Assembly (NCBI RefSeq): GCF_020379485.1
Contig: NC_063437.1
Location: 15,153,726-15,217,725 of the forward strand
Reading direction: 5' to 3'
From: Brassica napus
Lineage: Eukaryota > Streptophyta > Magnoliopsida > Brassicales > Brassicaceae
DNA: 64,000 nucleotides
Positions 1 to 11,601 of the stretch are shown here, piece after piece (position 1 is the stretch's first letter; each line of letters opens with the position of its first letter). The notes under the pieces are model-generated. The model did not search any database, had not been told where the DNA came from, and saw nothing but the letters and a program-made list of their open reading frames with translations. Position numbers and translations under genes: made by a program.

Positions 1-383
1 CCAACATCTCTTTGAACTTCATTGTGCCCACAAATTCGCAAAAACATTGCCACACTCTCTTCAATGCTAACATTAAGAGTGGGATGTAAACCATATTTTG
101 ATTCCAATATGACACATAAAGATCTGAAAACACCAAGAGACATTCGTAGTAACTGAAGACACGCAGCATCATCTTCCTGTAGTCGACGCCAAATATTTCT
201 CCATCCTAAACCACCATCGGTTTGAGGTGCTCCTCTTTCAAAGAAACGATTGTAATAACTCAATGATGGTTGAATTATTAACTCTTCAAACTGCTTATTT
301 TCTAAATTCCATAACTCAAGTCTTTCATCGTGATTTAGACTGTGGGGATTTTGTGATCGCAACTGACATATACGAAAAGCCTG
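1..383 (-). CDS. PIF/Harbinger transposase, N-terminal part (runs off left edge)
   Basis: The minus strand reads without a stop from a splice acceptor (TTTTCAG, just right of 383) to the window edge. The translation contains LSYYNRFFERGAP, WRNIWRRLQEDDAACLQLL, RMSLGVFRSLCVILESKYGL and NVSIEESVAMFLRICGHNE. This is the conserved N-terminal block of plant PIF/Harbinger (HARBI1-like) transposases, upstream of the DDE nuclease domain, which would lie left of position 1. In this family the transposase cuts the element out of TTA/TAA target sites and needs a Myb/SANT partner to reach the nucleus and bind DNA. Such a partner is encoded directly upstream on the same strand (520-2438). No in-frame ATG precedes the conserved block inside this exon, so the true start is probably in an upstream exon that I could not place. 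Whether the gene is intact cannot be judged from here. Confidence 0.85.
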
Positions 384-519
384 AAAATTTTAACCACAAA
401 ATAAAAAATTAAATCAATGAGAAATATCCTTAATCAAAAATACAATACATAACAGACATTACAAAAGAAAATATAAAACAAAACATAACGACTACAAACA
501 AAGCACGAATCTTATTAAG

Positions 520-2438
520 CTAGTTATCCGATGTGGAATCACTTTCTTGTGTTTCATTTAGATTTAGTCCTCGTTCAGTTCCCCAGATATTGAATAATCC
601 TCCTCGTCTTCGTGGACGTGATGCTTTACTTGTAGAAGCATAGTTTGTGAATTCCGGTGAAACTCCTCTGATAACATTCTCGGAAACAGGAACTTCCTTT
701 TCACGTGTTGTAGTTTGTACTTCTGTTTCTAGGGAAAATCCATGTTGAACATTTCTCGGAGGAATATATTGTGGAGCATCTTGTGATGATCCCCATTGAT
801 GAGTGGTCGGTGATGATCCCCATTGAGGAACAGCAGATGTAAGACCCCATTGTTGAGTACTTGTTGATGAACCCCATTGTTGAGAATTTTGAGGCGCACC
901 CCATTGTGGAAAAGGTTGTGTACCCCACTGCGGAACATTTGGCGGTGTACCCCATTGTGGAGCATTTGGCGGTGGACCACACTGCGGAGCATTTGAAGGT
1001 GAACTCCATTGCGGCGCATTTGGCGGTGTTCCCCATTGCGGGGCACTTGGAGGTGTTCCCCATTGTTGAAAACCAGAATTCCATTGCCCACAAGTTGGAC
1101 TACCAAACTTTTGGCCAGATTCTAACCGCTTTCCCACGAATTCGCCGTCCGGTGTATATCCACTAAGAGCTTGTAAAAACTTCAACTTATCTTCTGTGGT
1201 TCTTTCGGCTCTGTCAATAAAGTACTTACGCCAAAATCTTTCTTCTTTAAATGCATGAATGCACGCCCAATAGAAATTGGTGTCATTTGGAAGATCTATT
1301 GATTCGAATATCTTCACCGCATTATCGAATTCACTGTAATCATCTTCATCAAAAGAATTTGGACGTAGTTGTTGCAAACTTTGGCGCTGAAACTCTCTAA
1401 AACCCGTCATCGTATCTGTCAGAGTTGTCTCGAATGATTGTTTTCTACGACTTCCTTGGGATCCACTCCTGGCAGCGATCCGGGAGGTTCCTGCACCTCT
1501 TTGTGAACTACTTCCACGCCTTAGTCCACTTCGTTGTTGAACTCTAGAAGTAGGAATCTGAAAATGATCAGCAGCTGGTGAAGAATTCTGACGCAAATTC
1601 TCACGGGTGAACTGATTTGAATGACGCATTTCATCATCAATATTAACGCGATAGACTTCTTCGCTTTCTTGTGTCTCCTGGACCTGAGTGTCTTGCATAT
1701 CACCGCCATATGTTTCAGTTTCATCATTATTTTGACCATCATTCAGCAACTCTTCTCTTCTCTGGTGCAAGGAGTATTGAGATTGTGATTGGACGTCGTA
1801 TAATACGAAACATCGTTGCATCACATCCCAAAGCTCCGGTGGTTTTCGTTTAAATGATTTTACAATCCTATCTACCTGTTAATAAGATTATGTAGTTTTT
1901 AGCTTACAAATATTATAGATATGTTATTTTTTAAATATATTTTGGTTGTAATGGATATTGTTTGTACTTACTTCACGATCTTTCCACCATGAATCAGACG
2001 CAGATATCACAGATGTCGTAGGATCAACCGAAATACCCGTAGAATTTTTCATTAGATGCTTGTACTTTTTGTATTTTCTTTTCAGCTGATCAAGTTTTTC
2101 TTTGAAGAACCGGTAGTTTACGCTGATATTATACATTTGGTTGAACTTAGCAACGACAAACTCTTTACCAGCGGATGTAGGATCTTTGAAACGATAATCG
2201 CTCATGGAAATCGCTCGATCGTACAACTCAATAAATACTCGTTCTCGGTTAGGATTCCATTTAAAATTGTCTTCCCTCTATAAATTTACACAATTTTGAA
2301 TCATTTTATTTTAGTATTTATTAACTATTCTAAAACGTTAAAAAAATAATATATAATTACCCGTGCTGACGTTTCAGTAGGTAGATTTATATCTTCTTCA
2401 TCAGAAAATGTTGTACTTTGTCGATGATTTGACGTCAT
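520..2438 (-). CDS. Myb/SANT-like accessory protein of a PIF/Harbinger element
   Basis: Three exons join in frame: 2361-2438, 1972-2277 and 520-1875, giving about 579 aa with no internal stop. The start is the ATG at 2438, followed by MTSNHRQSTTFSDEEDIN. Exon 2 holds the Myb/SANT-like domain, about residues 27-125, with FKWNPNRERVFIELYDRAI, a basic stretch LKRKYKKYKHL, and SDSWWKDREV. The third exon has a basic, serine-rich middle, then a conserved segment (FYWACIHAFKEERFWRKYF) before FLQALSGYTPDGEFVG. After that come about ten PQWG-type repeats (unit near QWGTPPNAP) and a basic C-terminus. Plant proteins of this type (the L10-interacting MYB-like family) are partners of Harbinger transposases. 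The neighbouring transposase start at 1-383 on the same strand supports that role. The intact reading frame suggests a fairly young element. A domesticated gene is possible but less likely. Confidence 0.82.
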
Positions 2439-3219
2439 ATCTACAATTTTAAAATTTTATAAATAATATTAGATCGAGCTAATTAGGAACTATCTTTATA
2501 AGCAAAACATGAAAACATAGATTTAAAATCAGTTTGATAGTTAAACATGCATGTGGATTTTGGTAGATATCAAAGACCGTTGGAATCAAGAATAGCACAT
2601 GTCCTAAAATGATCTCCAAGTTGATATTTAAATTTAACCATAAAATCTATATTAAAAAAATGGAGATGTTTATATTGATTTTATAATACAAAATCATTTT
2701 TTCGTACAAAATCATATTAATTTATGACTGATAAATTTAGAAATAATATCTTAATAATAAATGTATTACTTTCTAAAAAAATAATTATAATGTCATCTAT
2801 ATTTATTTGTTTTTTATTTTCGGTTTTACATTTTATGTGAATTAAAATGTAACACATATCTTTTTCCAATTGATACAAGTATAAAGTATTATACTAATAA
2901 TTTACATGTATATGTTTTACATTGAAAATATATTTTTCAAAATATCTCTCTTTTTATATATACTTTCAATTTTTAATAGGTTGAATTAAAATATGACACA
3001 TTTTCTCTTTTCAGTTAATATATATATATATAGTTATATTATTTTTTTACATGCATAAAATATAGCTTAAACTCTAAAATAAAACGTTCAAAAAAACCAA
3101 AATGTATCATATATATAGAGAGTTTTCCAAATAAATATTCTTATTACGATATATTATATTTGAACAAAAATAATTAATATAATTAATTAAATATAAATAA
3201 CAATAACAATAAAAAGTAA
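2439..3219. other. AT-rich spacer upstream of the Myb/SANT-like gene
   Basis: Very AT-rich sequence with short TA runs (for example near 3021-3032) and no credible reading frame. It probably contains the promoter and 5' end of the Harbinger accessory gene. I could not fix a TATA box because TATA-like strings are everywhere. Confidence 0.4.
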
Positions 3220-3221
3220 TT

Positions 3222-4010
3222 TACCTTATGTTGGAGAGAATTGAGGCACAACACTATTAGCAGAGGATAGCACAAATCTACGACAGTCTTTTTTAACTTC
3301 CACCCTACATCACAAGAGTTTTTCGATTAATAATTGAAACTAATATAAATAAATAGATACAATTTAACAAAATGAAAATAAAAGATAATATAACCTTAAG
3401 CTAGACAAAATGAATATTGCACAACACAGCCTAACCAGTACACACAACACAAACTACTGCACTTTTGTTTTAATTTCCATAATACAGAACACAACACGAG
3501 AGTTTCATTTTTATTGTCTAAGGATTTTTTTTTGGGTGACCGGATGTGTGAGAACTAGTAATTCGTAATGATTGAGGTACAACACAAGACAACACAAAGT
3601 TATAGCACCTTTTTTATCTTCCACCTTACAAACAAGAATTTTTTCCAATTAACTATACTATATTTTCAATTATAATTATTATTTATTTACATGCATATTT
3701 TATAGATTAAAACTCTAAAATATAAATGTTCAAAAAACTATAAAATTTATATCAGACATATAGAGTTTTCGAATTTCATATACTATATTTTCAATTTTAA
3801 TATATTATATTTGACAAAAACTAATACATATATGTATATATATATTTATATTTATATAATTACGTAAATATAATAAAACTAAATTAAAAATTATTATTAC
3901 CTTAAGCTGAAAATAATGATTGAGGCACAAGACAGCACAAAGTTACTGCACCTTCTTTTTTTATCTCCCACCCTACAACACAAGATTCTTTTTCTAATTA
4001 ACTATACTAT
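3222..4010. repeat. Degenerate tandem repeat upstream of the Harbinger genes
   Basis: A module recurs with heavy decay. It has a core like ATTGAGGCACAACAC, then a CACCTTTTTTATCTTCCACC-like stretch, then AACACAAGA plus AT-rich sequence. Clear starts are at about 3240, 3571 and 3918, giving periods of about 331 and 347 bp. A weaker copy begins near 3391. The block sits directly upstream of the Myb/SANT gene, where the promoter or subterminal region of the transposon would be, so it may hold transposase-binding or regulatory repeats. That role is inference. Confidence 0.55.
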
Positions 4011-4374
4011 ATTTTGAATTATTAATATATGTATTATATATGTGATCAAATTAATATATATGAATGAAACTTACTGTAAGAATGAATGAAGCTTACGACA
4101 GTACTAGTATAAAAGAACTACAACACTTTTTTTTCTAAGAATGGTAGTGTACATAATTTTTTTGGTTGTCTAGAACCTCTTTTAATCGAAGAAGTATGAA
4201 ACTACGTATGTTCTTACTCTCTTTATTTATAAGTGGTGAATTATTAATATTTTCAGAATTAATTTAATTTTATTAAAAAATTCTATTGGATGAAAAAATG
4301 GTGGAATCCGTGAACTGCATCAAAAGTTGAGAGGGTAGAAGGACATGCAGATCATCTGCTTTTACATAGATAAA
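4011..4374. other. Short spacer between the Harbinger region and the next element
   Basis: AT-rich, no gene. The right end (4340-4360) carries an ATGCAGATCATCTGC-like palindrome related to the motif that fills the ends of the adjacent element, so the true border of that element may lie a little further left. Confidence 0.3.
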
Positions 4375-5712
4375 GAGTATGAATGGGAAGGGCAGGAGAG
4401 AAGCAGATCATATGAATTGCAGGAGAACTGCATTTTAACTCCCATTCACTATTTTTTTGTTTTAAAATTTGTTTTGCAGGAGATCTGCATGCAGATCAGA
4501 TTTTTTTGTCTTTTTCTGAAAAAAGACAGATCTCCCACATGCAGTTTTGTCTACTAGCATTTGGTGGTGGTTTACTCTTTTTCTTTTCTTTTGACCAATA
4601 AATAATTTATTACAAAGTAATAATATATTTAATATTCTTATATAAAAAAAACACATTTTCATTCTATTTAACAACTTTTACAATACAAAATTTTTTGTTA
4701 TAACATTTATCTAAATGTAACCTAAAAGTAAGAAATTTATTTTAAAACTACTTTAATTAGCTGATCTCCTACCTTTTTATTTTTTTTAAACTACTTTAAC
4801 CTATAAGTAAGAAATTTATATATGTTAAAATTAATGTAGCTTTCTTAGATATCACAGTTATTACACTTAATTTGCTATCCAATAATTATGATTACCATTT
4901 TAATATGTTTATAGTTAGGTATCAATCTATTGTATTTTGACTTTTATTTCTAACTTTTATATACTTCAATCTAAATAAATTATATATATATATATATATA
5001 TCATCTTTACGTACTGAATAAACGATATATATATTATATGTATATATATATTTTTAAAAATTATTTTAAAATAATCTACAGTTTGATCTAATATATTTTA
5101 ATTCTAAAATATTTTAATGGATACAATAACTAATTTGTAGAATAATAATTATGAAAGAATAAATAAATTTTTAATTTTTTCTAAATAATTTTCAATTAAA
5201 ATTGAACTTTTTTTTATAAATAATTGTGTATGTAAACACTTAATATGATAAAAAAATAAAAATTTGTAGTATATACATGTATTGTCTTTATATCTTTGGG
5301 TTTTAGATTTTAATATTTTTTATTATTTAAATATAATCTATTTATTTGAATCGTTTTTAATATTCAAAAGTGTATCTCTCCCGTTTGATATGCATCTCTC
5401 TCCCGCAAAATATGTTTGATCTGTCTGCATGATCTGTTTGATCTGCATCTCTCCTGCATGATCCGCTTGATCTGCAGCTCTCCTGCATGATCCGCTTGAT
5501 CTGCACTTGTCCTGCTTGATCTGCATAATCCGCTTGATCTGTCCCGCTTGAACTGCTTTTACCATTCGGAACCAAAGACAAAAAAAGTTACCATTGGGCA
5601 GATCTCCTGCTTTTCTTTTCTGGAAAAGTTAAAAACTGTGATTGGCTGTGGCAGTACAAAAAATACTAATGTGCAGGACATCTGCTAACGATCTGCCTCA
5701 CCATTCACACTC
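4375..5712. mobile_element. Non-autonomous TIR element with GATCTGC subterminal arrays
   Basis: The left end reads GAGTATGAATGGGAAGGGCA at 4375. The right end, read inward on the minus strand from 5712, is GAGTGTGAATGGTGAGGCAG, a terminal inverted repeat of about 20 bp with few mismatches. Inside each end are many copies of GCAGATC/GATCTGC, several in the form GCAGGAGATCTGC, mostly facing inward. The centre is AT-rich without coding potential. Dense subterminal repeats are typical of transposase-binding regions. The right flank starts TAA; the left flank has TAA one base away from the TIR, so a Harbinger-type TAA duplication is plausible but not clean. The short reading frames inside are repeats read as protein. 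Confidence 0.6.
5395..5570. repeat. GATCTGC-type minisatellite at the right end of the element
   Basis: About ten close copies of a 9-30 bp unit built from TGATCTGCATCTCTCCTGCA and TGATCCGCTTGATCTGC variants. The inverted-complement motif (GCAGATC, GCAGGAG) is found at the other end of the same element, at 4345-4550. Confidence 0.75.
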
Positions 5713-6336
5713 TAAAAGTAAGCTAGTCCATCTAAAATGGTGAGAGATATTTCAACTCTCCACAAACGTATTAGTGGCTTTACACAATAGCACCATCGGA
5801 TTCGAGACCCAATTAATCATTATTAGTCAATATACGTTTCCTTACAAATTTTATTTTATAGCAGACAAAAGTCAAGTGAAAGAGAGTAGGATAACGGAAA
5901 GAAAATCAATTATCTTCTTAAAAATAAGGATAAGATCCAAATACTATTGGATCATGACATCTACATCTACACGTAAAAGATAATGAACCTAGAAGTTGTC
6001 GACATAGATGTGAAAATGTCTCTAATAATGACACATATCTATTAATTTCATTTAACACGTCTCTGTAATCACTTCATTCACTTTAGTGTATGATAAAATA
6101 TTAATTTATTGAATGTGTCATACCCTTTTTATTCGAAAAATAATTTATTATTGGCTCTTTTTAGGCTTGTTGTTGGTTAATCACTGTATTGCTTGCTCGA
6201 CTTTCATTGTGACATATGTGCCGTGAGAAAATCACCTTTCTAAATTTTGGATAAGTCGACAATTGAGACAGGGCCCAGGGCTCATAATAATATTTTCTTA
6301 CTCTTGCAATATAAATGAGGGTTATGTAAGTAAATA
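5713..6336. other. Spacer without recognisable genes
   Basis: AT-rich. A 69-aa plus-strand frame at 5774-5983 has no recognisable motif and is not called. I see nothing else to annotate. Confidence 0.35.
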
Positions 6337-6574
6337 CTCCTTCCGTTTTTTAATATAAATCGTTTTGAAAAAAAATTTATGTTCTAAATTATATGACGTT
6401 TTCGGTTTTCTATATAAAATTTATTAACACTTAATGTTACATGATCAATGATAATATACCTTCTATTTTATTATTGGTTAATTTGTGATTATGTAAATAA
6501 TTAATGATATTTTTGTTTAGAAAATATAAAAATTTAATGATTTTCTTAATCTATGTGATTAAAAACGGAGGGAG
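6337..6574. mobile_element. Stowaway-like MITE, 238 bp
   Basis: The element begins CTCCTTCCGTTTTTTAATAT and ends AAAAACGGAGGGAG, the classic Stowaway (Tc1/mariner-derived) ends CTCCCTCCGTTT in inverted orientation. It is flanked by a TA at 6335-6336 and another at 6575-6576, the expected target-site duplication. No coding capacity, as usual for the family. The interior is AT-rich. Confidence 0.85.
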
Positions 6575-8299
6575 TACTGTGTTATATTATAAAGAATCTG
6601 TATTAAAAATAAGTTAAGCATAGTTAAGTCGTTTTTATGATAGCCATTTTTTCAGATTAGTCTATTAAACATGTAAAATAATATCAAATATAACAAGGAT
6701 AAAACAAATATACTAAGTTATTTTTACAATAAAAACATTAAAACAAAATTATATAAGCTCCATTCCAATGTTAAATTATATCAAATATAATTAAACCATT
6801 GAAAAGGATTAAATAAAAAACTAACTGAAAATATTAAAACACATATTTAAATATAAAGCCTGTACAAAACTTAAAATACAAAAATTCTGTACAAATCATA
6901 TTTTGTTAATTTATAAAACAAAAAAAAATATGATCAAGCTGTAGTACTTTGTATACTACAAGAAATCTGTATAAAAAATAAGCTAAAGCATAATTTCGTG
7001 TATGACTGTCACTAACTATTTCTGTCATTGTTAATTAGTTTTGATTTAGAAACTCAGGAATTTATTATTATTCTGTCTGATCTAGAAATTTTAATGTTTA
7101 AAAGCTAGTTGAGATATATTTATGTTTTTTTTATAAGTTATGTAAAATTAATGTTTAGTCTGTTTTATACTTTTAACATAATTTACTTTCATTAAAATTC
7201 AACTTTTTTAATACAACAGATTGAAGGAATTAACCGTCTTCTTTGATAATAAACACAATAACAAAATAAGATGATAGAAAATTTGAGACAAATCTCGTAT
7301 CTGTCGGAATAACCTTCACGACAAAGTTGGATAGCTGAAAGTTAGTCACATAAAATCATGATGTCGAGCCCCAGCTTTCACCTACAAAAAAAAACTGAAG
7401 TAGTCTTAATTGCATCTCCTTGCCTCAAATATACCATTCCACAAAATGAAAAATCGGTGAGGAAACTGAAACTGAAATACACTTCTCCATTTGGTTAAGC
7501 ATATCGACAAAAACCTTTTGAAGTAAACTGATTGCAATAAGAGAAAAAATTCAAGAAATAATATGAGAATATACTTCTTATTTCATAGAGATGAGTTCTT
7601 TCAGTCAAATGGATAAAAATTTTATTAGTGATTTTTTACAAAAAGATGTTGGAATATGATTATAATAATAATAATATTATTAATAGTCACCAAAAAGAGT
7701 AAACACTTACAAAATTTAGGAAATTTGGAAAAGCTGAGAAAATAATTGTTATGTAACGATTAATGGGTCTCCTATGTTCGTTCACTCGATCTGTGTGTTT
7801 CATTCCTTCCGATGGCTGGTGAATTATTATTTTTTGAAATCTTGTTAGTTTTGTTTAATGATTCTGCAATCACTACATGATCTTTTCATGTGCTTCAATC
7901 TCATTCACACATATCGCGAACCACTTGCTGCTAACTCACCCATTATTTGCTACTCTAGTCAAGCACGCCTAATTCTAGAAAGCTATCTTGATATGCCTCC
8001 AAAATAATTACACTTTTCTGATATAATTAATCAAAAAAATTATTTCAAGTCTTTCAACATGTACTATAAATTAAATTGATACAATAGTGTCTAATGCAAA
8101 AGATAGTCGACTGAGTAGGTGTGTGTATGACAGAAGTGATTCCATCAGTTCAACAACGAGGTAGTTATATTAAACTGTGGATAATAAACTAATATAAGTT
8201 AAATTAGATAACAGTAGTGAGCTAGGTGAACATAAAGTTTTTAAAAATTGCATAAAAATTAAGAAAGTTTAAAAAATTGCATAAAACAAATTGGTAATA
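6575..8299. other. Gene-poor AT-rich spacer
   Basis: No credible gene. A weak direct repeat links about 6585-6630 with 6953-6998 (core AAATCTGTATAAAAAATAAG), perhaps remains of an old insertion. The second copy is preceded by ACTACAAGAAA, which resembles a decayed CACTA terminus, but no partner end was found. Confidence 0.3.
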
Positions 8300-9150
8300 A
8301 AAAACAAGCTTTCGAGAGGTTTTCACGCGCCTTATCGTTTTCCCTCTCAAGCTTTTTTTTCCTTGTTTATGAGGAGGTTTCTGGCTCCGGCAAGCTTTGC
8401 TGATTCGTGTGGAGATCTCCCTCCCTCTTTTTTTTGGCATATGATCTATTAAACAGAACAGACGAGCTCTGGTTTAGATCAGCTTCTCTTCTTCTCCGAG
8501 CGTCGGTGGGTCCTCTGGTGCGGTGGCCCTTAAGATATATCTGGTGCTTTAGTGGCATGTCGGAGTTGATGGTGTATTCACTGTTAGAGGATGATGGTGA
8601 GGCCATCTGACTCTGTTAGTCAGTCATCGGGCTGTGAAGTCTTGTCTTGATTGTTGAGAGTTAGGTTTGTTGACGTCAGTGCAACCCTGGGTGATGGTGG
8701 TTCACTAGGTGATGTTTTGACCGGTTTGAAGTTAGTGAACCGTGTAGACCCTCAGACCTGTGAAATGGAGAGCCTCTGGAGAAACTGAGGCGTTTAGGAT
8801 TTTGGGAGTTGGAATATATTTTGGGATCTGGAGATAATTGGCTGTGGGACACCTTTAAAGGTGGGTACTCTAAAAATAAACCAATGACGGTCCAGTCATT
8901 TATGCATTGTTGTACACGCCAGTCTTTGGAGAGATCCGGACAGTTGGAAGTTTTGGCTATCACTGTTCATCGGAGCAGTCATTTATGCATTGTTCTCTTC
9001 TTCTTATGTCCGATTAGTTTCTTTTCTGCATGTTTCAGTTTGCTTTAACTTTTTCCTGTAACTTAGGTTCTAATGTTTCTACGAAACATCGGAAAATACT
9101 TGTTGCCGATACCTGTTTATGGGTTAAATTTAATGTATTTACTATTTAAA
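8300..9150. other. GC-richer repeat-like island without intact ORF
   Basis: This 850-bp stretch has much higher GC than its surroundings and sharp edges, but all frames are short: up to 79 aa on the minus strand at 8367-8606, 79 aa plus at 8809-9048, and 95 aa minus at 8676-8963. None shows a motif I recognise. A 19-bp string CAGTCATTTATGCATTGTT occurs twice, at about 8895 and 8978. The texture resembles the non-coding leader or tail of a retroelement or a transcribed pseudogene, similar in style to 31440-32270. Identity unknown. Confidence 0.3.
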
Positions 9151-11002
9151 AATTGGTTATTGAAATTTTTTTACTAGCAAGCGAATTAGTGAGGAACATA
9201 ATAAATAAATCCTTTATCCACTTTATAAGATATTTTGGCTAAAACACTAGGATAAAAAACTACAAATACTTTCGTTTTCACAGGAATTTTTCTTTTATTT
9301 AATATTTAACTAAAAGTACTTAATAAAAGCACAAACTTAATCGGAAACTATTAAGGTACAGAATATTAAAGAAGTATCAAATTTTCAAAAAAAAATTGAA
9401 GAAGAAAATATTAAATAAAATGGAACAAAAGAGAACTTCAAAAACAAGTTAAAAATGAGACCAGAAGGAAAAGGAAGTAAATTATTATTATTACTATTAT
9501 TATTATTATTATTTAAACAAGGATAAGTGAAGATGATGGGTGATGTTCCAAAGGAGATGAGGGACAAGATGTGATTTGCATATGGATGTAAAAAGATGTT
9601 TCATGTGGGAACATGTCTTAGTGGAAATATCCTTAAATGGAGACAGCATCTTAAATTAAGGCCGATGTACCCTACCTGTTCTTAATAATAAATGCCTCTG
9701 CTTCTGTGGCTTCATAGTGAGATTTTCATCAATTTCACAAATTTGGGGTCTTAAAAATAAAATAATTTAGAGGCTAGTGAGTACTTAACTATCATCATTG
9801 TGTATCGCTTTTCTTGTTCTTGTTTAAAAAACTGTAATAATATGTGTAAGTAAATCGATGTAATTGAGTGATTCGACTTCAGACAAAAGAGCAAAGATAG
9901 AGATGGGTGACACGGGAACTCCACTTCTTATGTCTCTTTGGTCTCTTACACATGTTCCGTTTTATTCGAATCCCATCGTTGGTCACTTATTGTGTTATAA
10001 GAAAATTTTAACATTCGCATAACCAGATACAATGCTTTTTGTTGTCATTAAGAACACATAACTAGAAATTTTGGGTGTAATTAATACCTAATAAGTGGAT
10101 AACCTATTGAAAACTAGCTATAAAGTCTCATCTAGCTATAAAGATCTTTTGATGAATGTCCAGCAAAGATATTGTTTTTATACCAATCTTTCTACTAATG
10201 GTTAAGACTTAAGAACAAAACAGAATTATAGTACATAGTTTTTACCCCAAAAAGTACATAGTTTAAACTAGCTTTCTGTTTTATCTAGCCTAACGTCACG
10301 TTTGTTGTTAATCGAAACAATTTATCATTTTCTACTCTATATATGTTTGATGGAAAAATAATTGAATAAACCGTAAATCCGTGAAGAAGCAATATGTTGA
10401 ACCATTCTCTAGCTTGTGAAAAAATTGCGTGTCTGAAATAGTTGTGGTTAAGTGGTGGGTGATATTTGAAAATGTGCTAAAACACTCTTTCCGGGGTTTG
10501 AGCTTTCTTCAAAACAAAATCATAGTTATGTTGAAAATTTGAGCTTAAACTTAGGCCAGTTTATAAAAAACGTTTTTGAGCTTAAACTTCTGCCAGACAG
10601 TTTACAAGTAGTCTAGTAACATGTGATTTAGTTATTTATTAATATTAGTAAAAAAATATTTCAAATTTAGACTACAGATGTAGTGCCTCTTTAAAGAGAA
10701 GTCCACACTGTAAGATTAACTAAGTTCCTAACACACTGACTGGATCAGCTGATTAAATATATAAGAAAATAGGTTCTATCTTATCTATCTATGTGTTCTT
10801 AAGTATATAAATGAATAAAGAAGATATATAACATAGAACATAAATCTTGCTTGTCCTAGTTAAGGTTAAGAGAGAGATGATACCTTTTTGGAATTTACAT
10901 AATGAATAAAGGAATTACAATGTTTCATGATATATATTTCCTATATCTTAATTCATCTACCAAAAACTAGTCAAAACTCCACTACCATTCTAGAGACATT
11001 TA
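9151..11002. other. Gene-poor spacer with an ATT microsatellite
   Basis: AT-rich, no gene called. An ATT/TTA trinucleotide run lies at 9480-9513. A micro-insertion flanked by a 12-bp direct repeat lies at 10230-10264 (see findings). The remainder is featureless. Confidence 0.35.
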
Positions 11003-11598
11003 GGGCATGACTGGTTCAAATGCATTGGCTCCGGTTGCGGAAGTTTACGGATGCAGGTAGTTGCGGTTTCTAGCGATTTTAAGAAATTTGTATGACTGGT
11101 TCTACAGTTAAAAATTAGTGCGTTTGCGAGATATTTATGACTGGTTAACTACCAAATGCAGCAGTAATTAAATAATAAATTAACAATATTTACATTTTAT
11201 ATAATTATAAAAATATCAAAAATCATAATATTATAATAAATATAAAAATTATATTTAGAAAGCTATAGTTTTAATTTTTTTTTAAATTACAGAAAATATT
11301 TTTATTTTAAAATTTTATAATATGAATTAACATATAATAGATATATTTTTGTATTTTTATAATTTCAATTAATTTTTTTATTAAATATTTTATTTTTGTA
11401 TTTATACTGTTTAAAAAAAAGAAAAAAAAATTATCCCGCAACCGCAAACGCTAGCTGAAACTAGCTTTTGAATTTATGAGGTTTATAACAGTTTTAAATG
11501 GTTTAGAACGGTGTGAGTGATTGTTGCAAAATACCAATAACCGCTACCAACCGTAAAAACTGCGTTTGTGGGTGGTAGCGGGGAAACCAGTCATACCC
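11003..11598. mobile_element. Tourist-like MITE (PIF/Harbinger type), 596 bp
   Basis: The left end is GGGCATGACTGGTT. The right end read inward on the minus strand is GGGTATGACTGGTT. Both are flanked by TTA (11000-11002 and 11599-11601), the target duplication of PIF/Harbinger elements. TATGACTGGTT-like strings recur inside the left arm (near 11090 and 11128), and GCAACCGCAAACGC-like strings occur in both arms, so the subterminal regions are repetitive. The centre is AT-rich with no coding potential. A Harbinger transposase of the kind that begins at 1-383 would be the sort of enzyme that mobilises it, though the ends have not been matched to that element. Confidence 0.8.
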
Positions 11599-11601
11599 TT
11601 A

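Noticed and set aside
701..1166. Three additional open frames overlapping the PQWG repeat region (two minus, one plus)
   Set aside because: They are other frames of a repeat with a length divisible by three inside the real Myb/SANT gene, so they stay open by chance.
5338..5581. Two minus-strand frames rich in ADQAD/RSSGSC repeats
   Set aside because: Translation of the GATCTGC minisatellite in the non-autonomous element; no start context and no domain.
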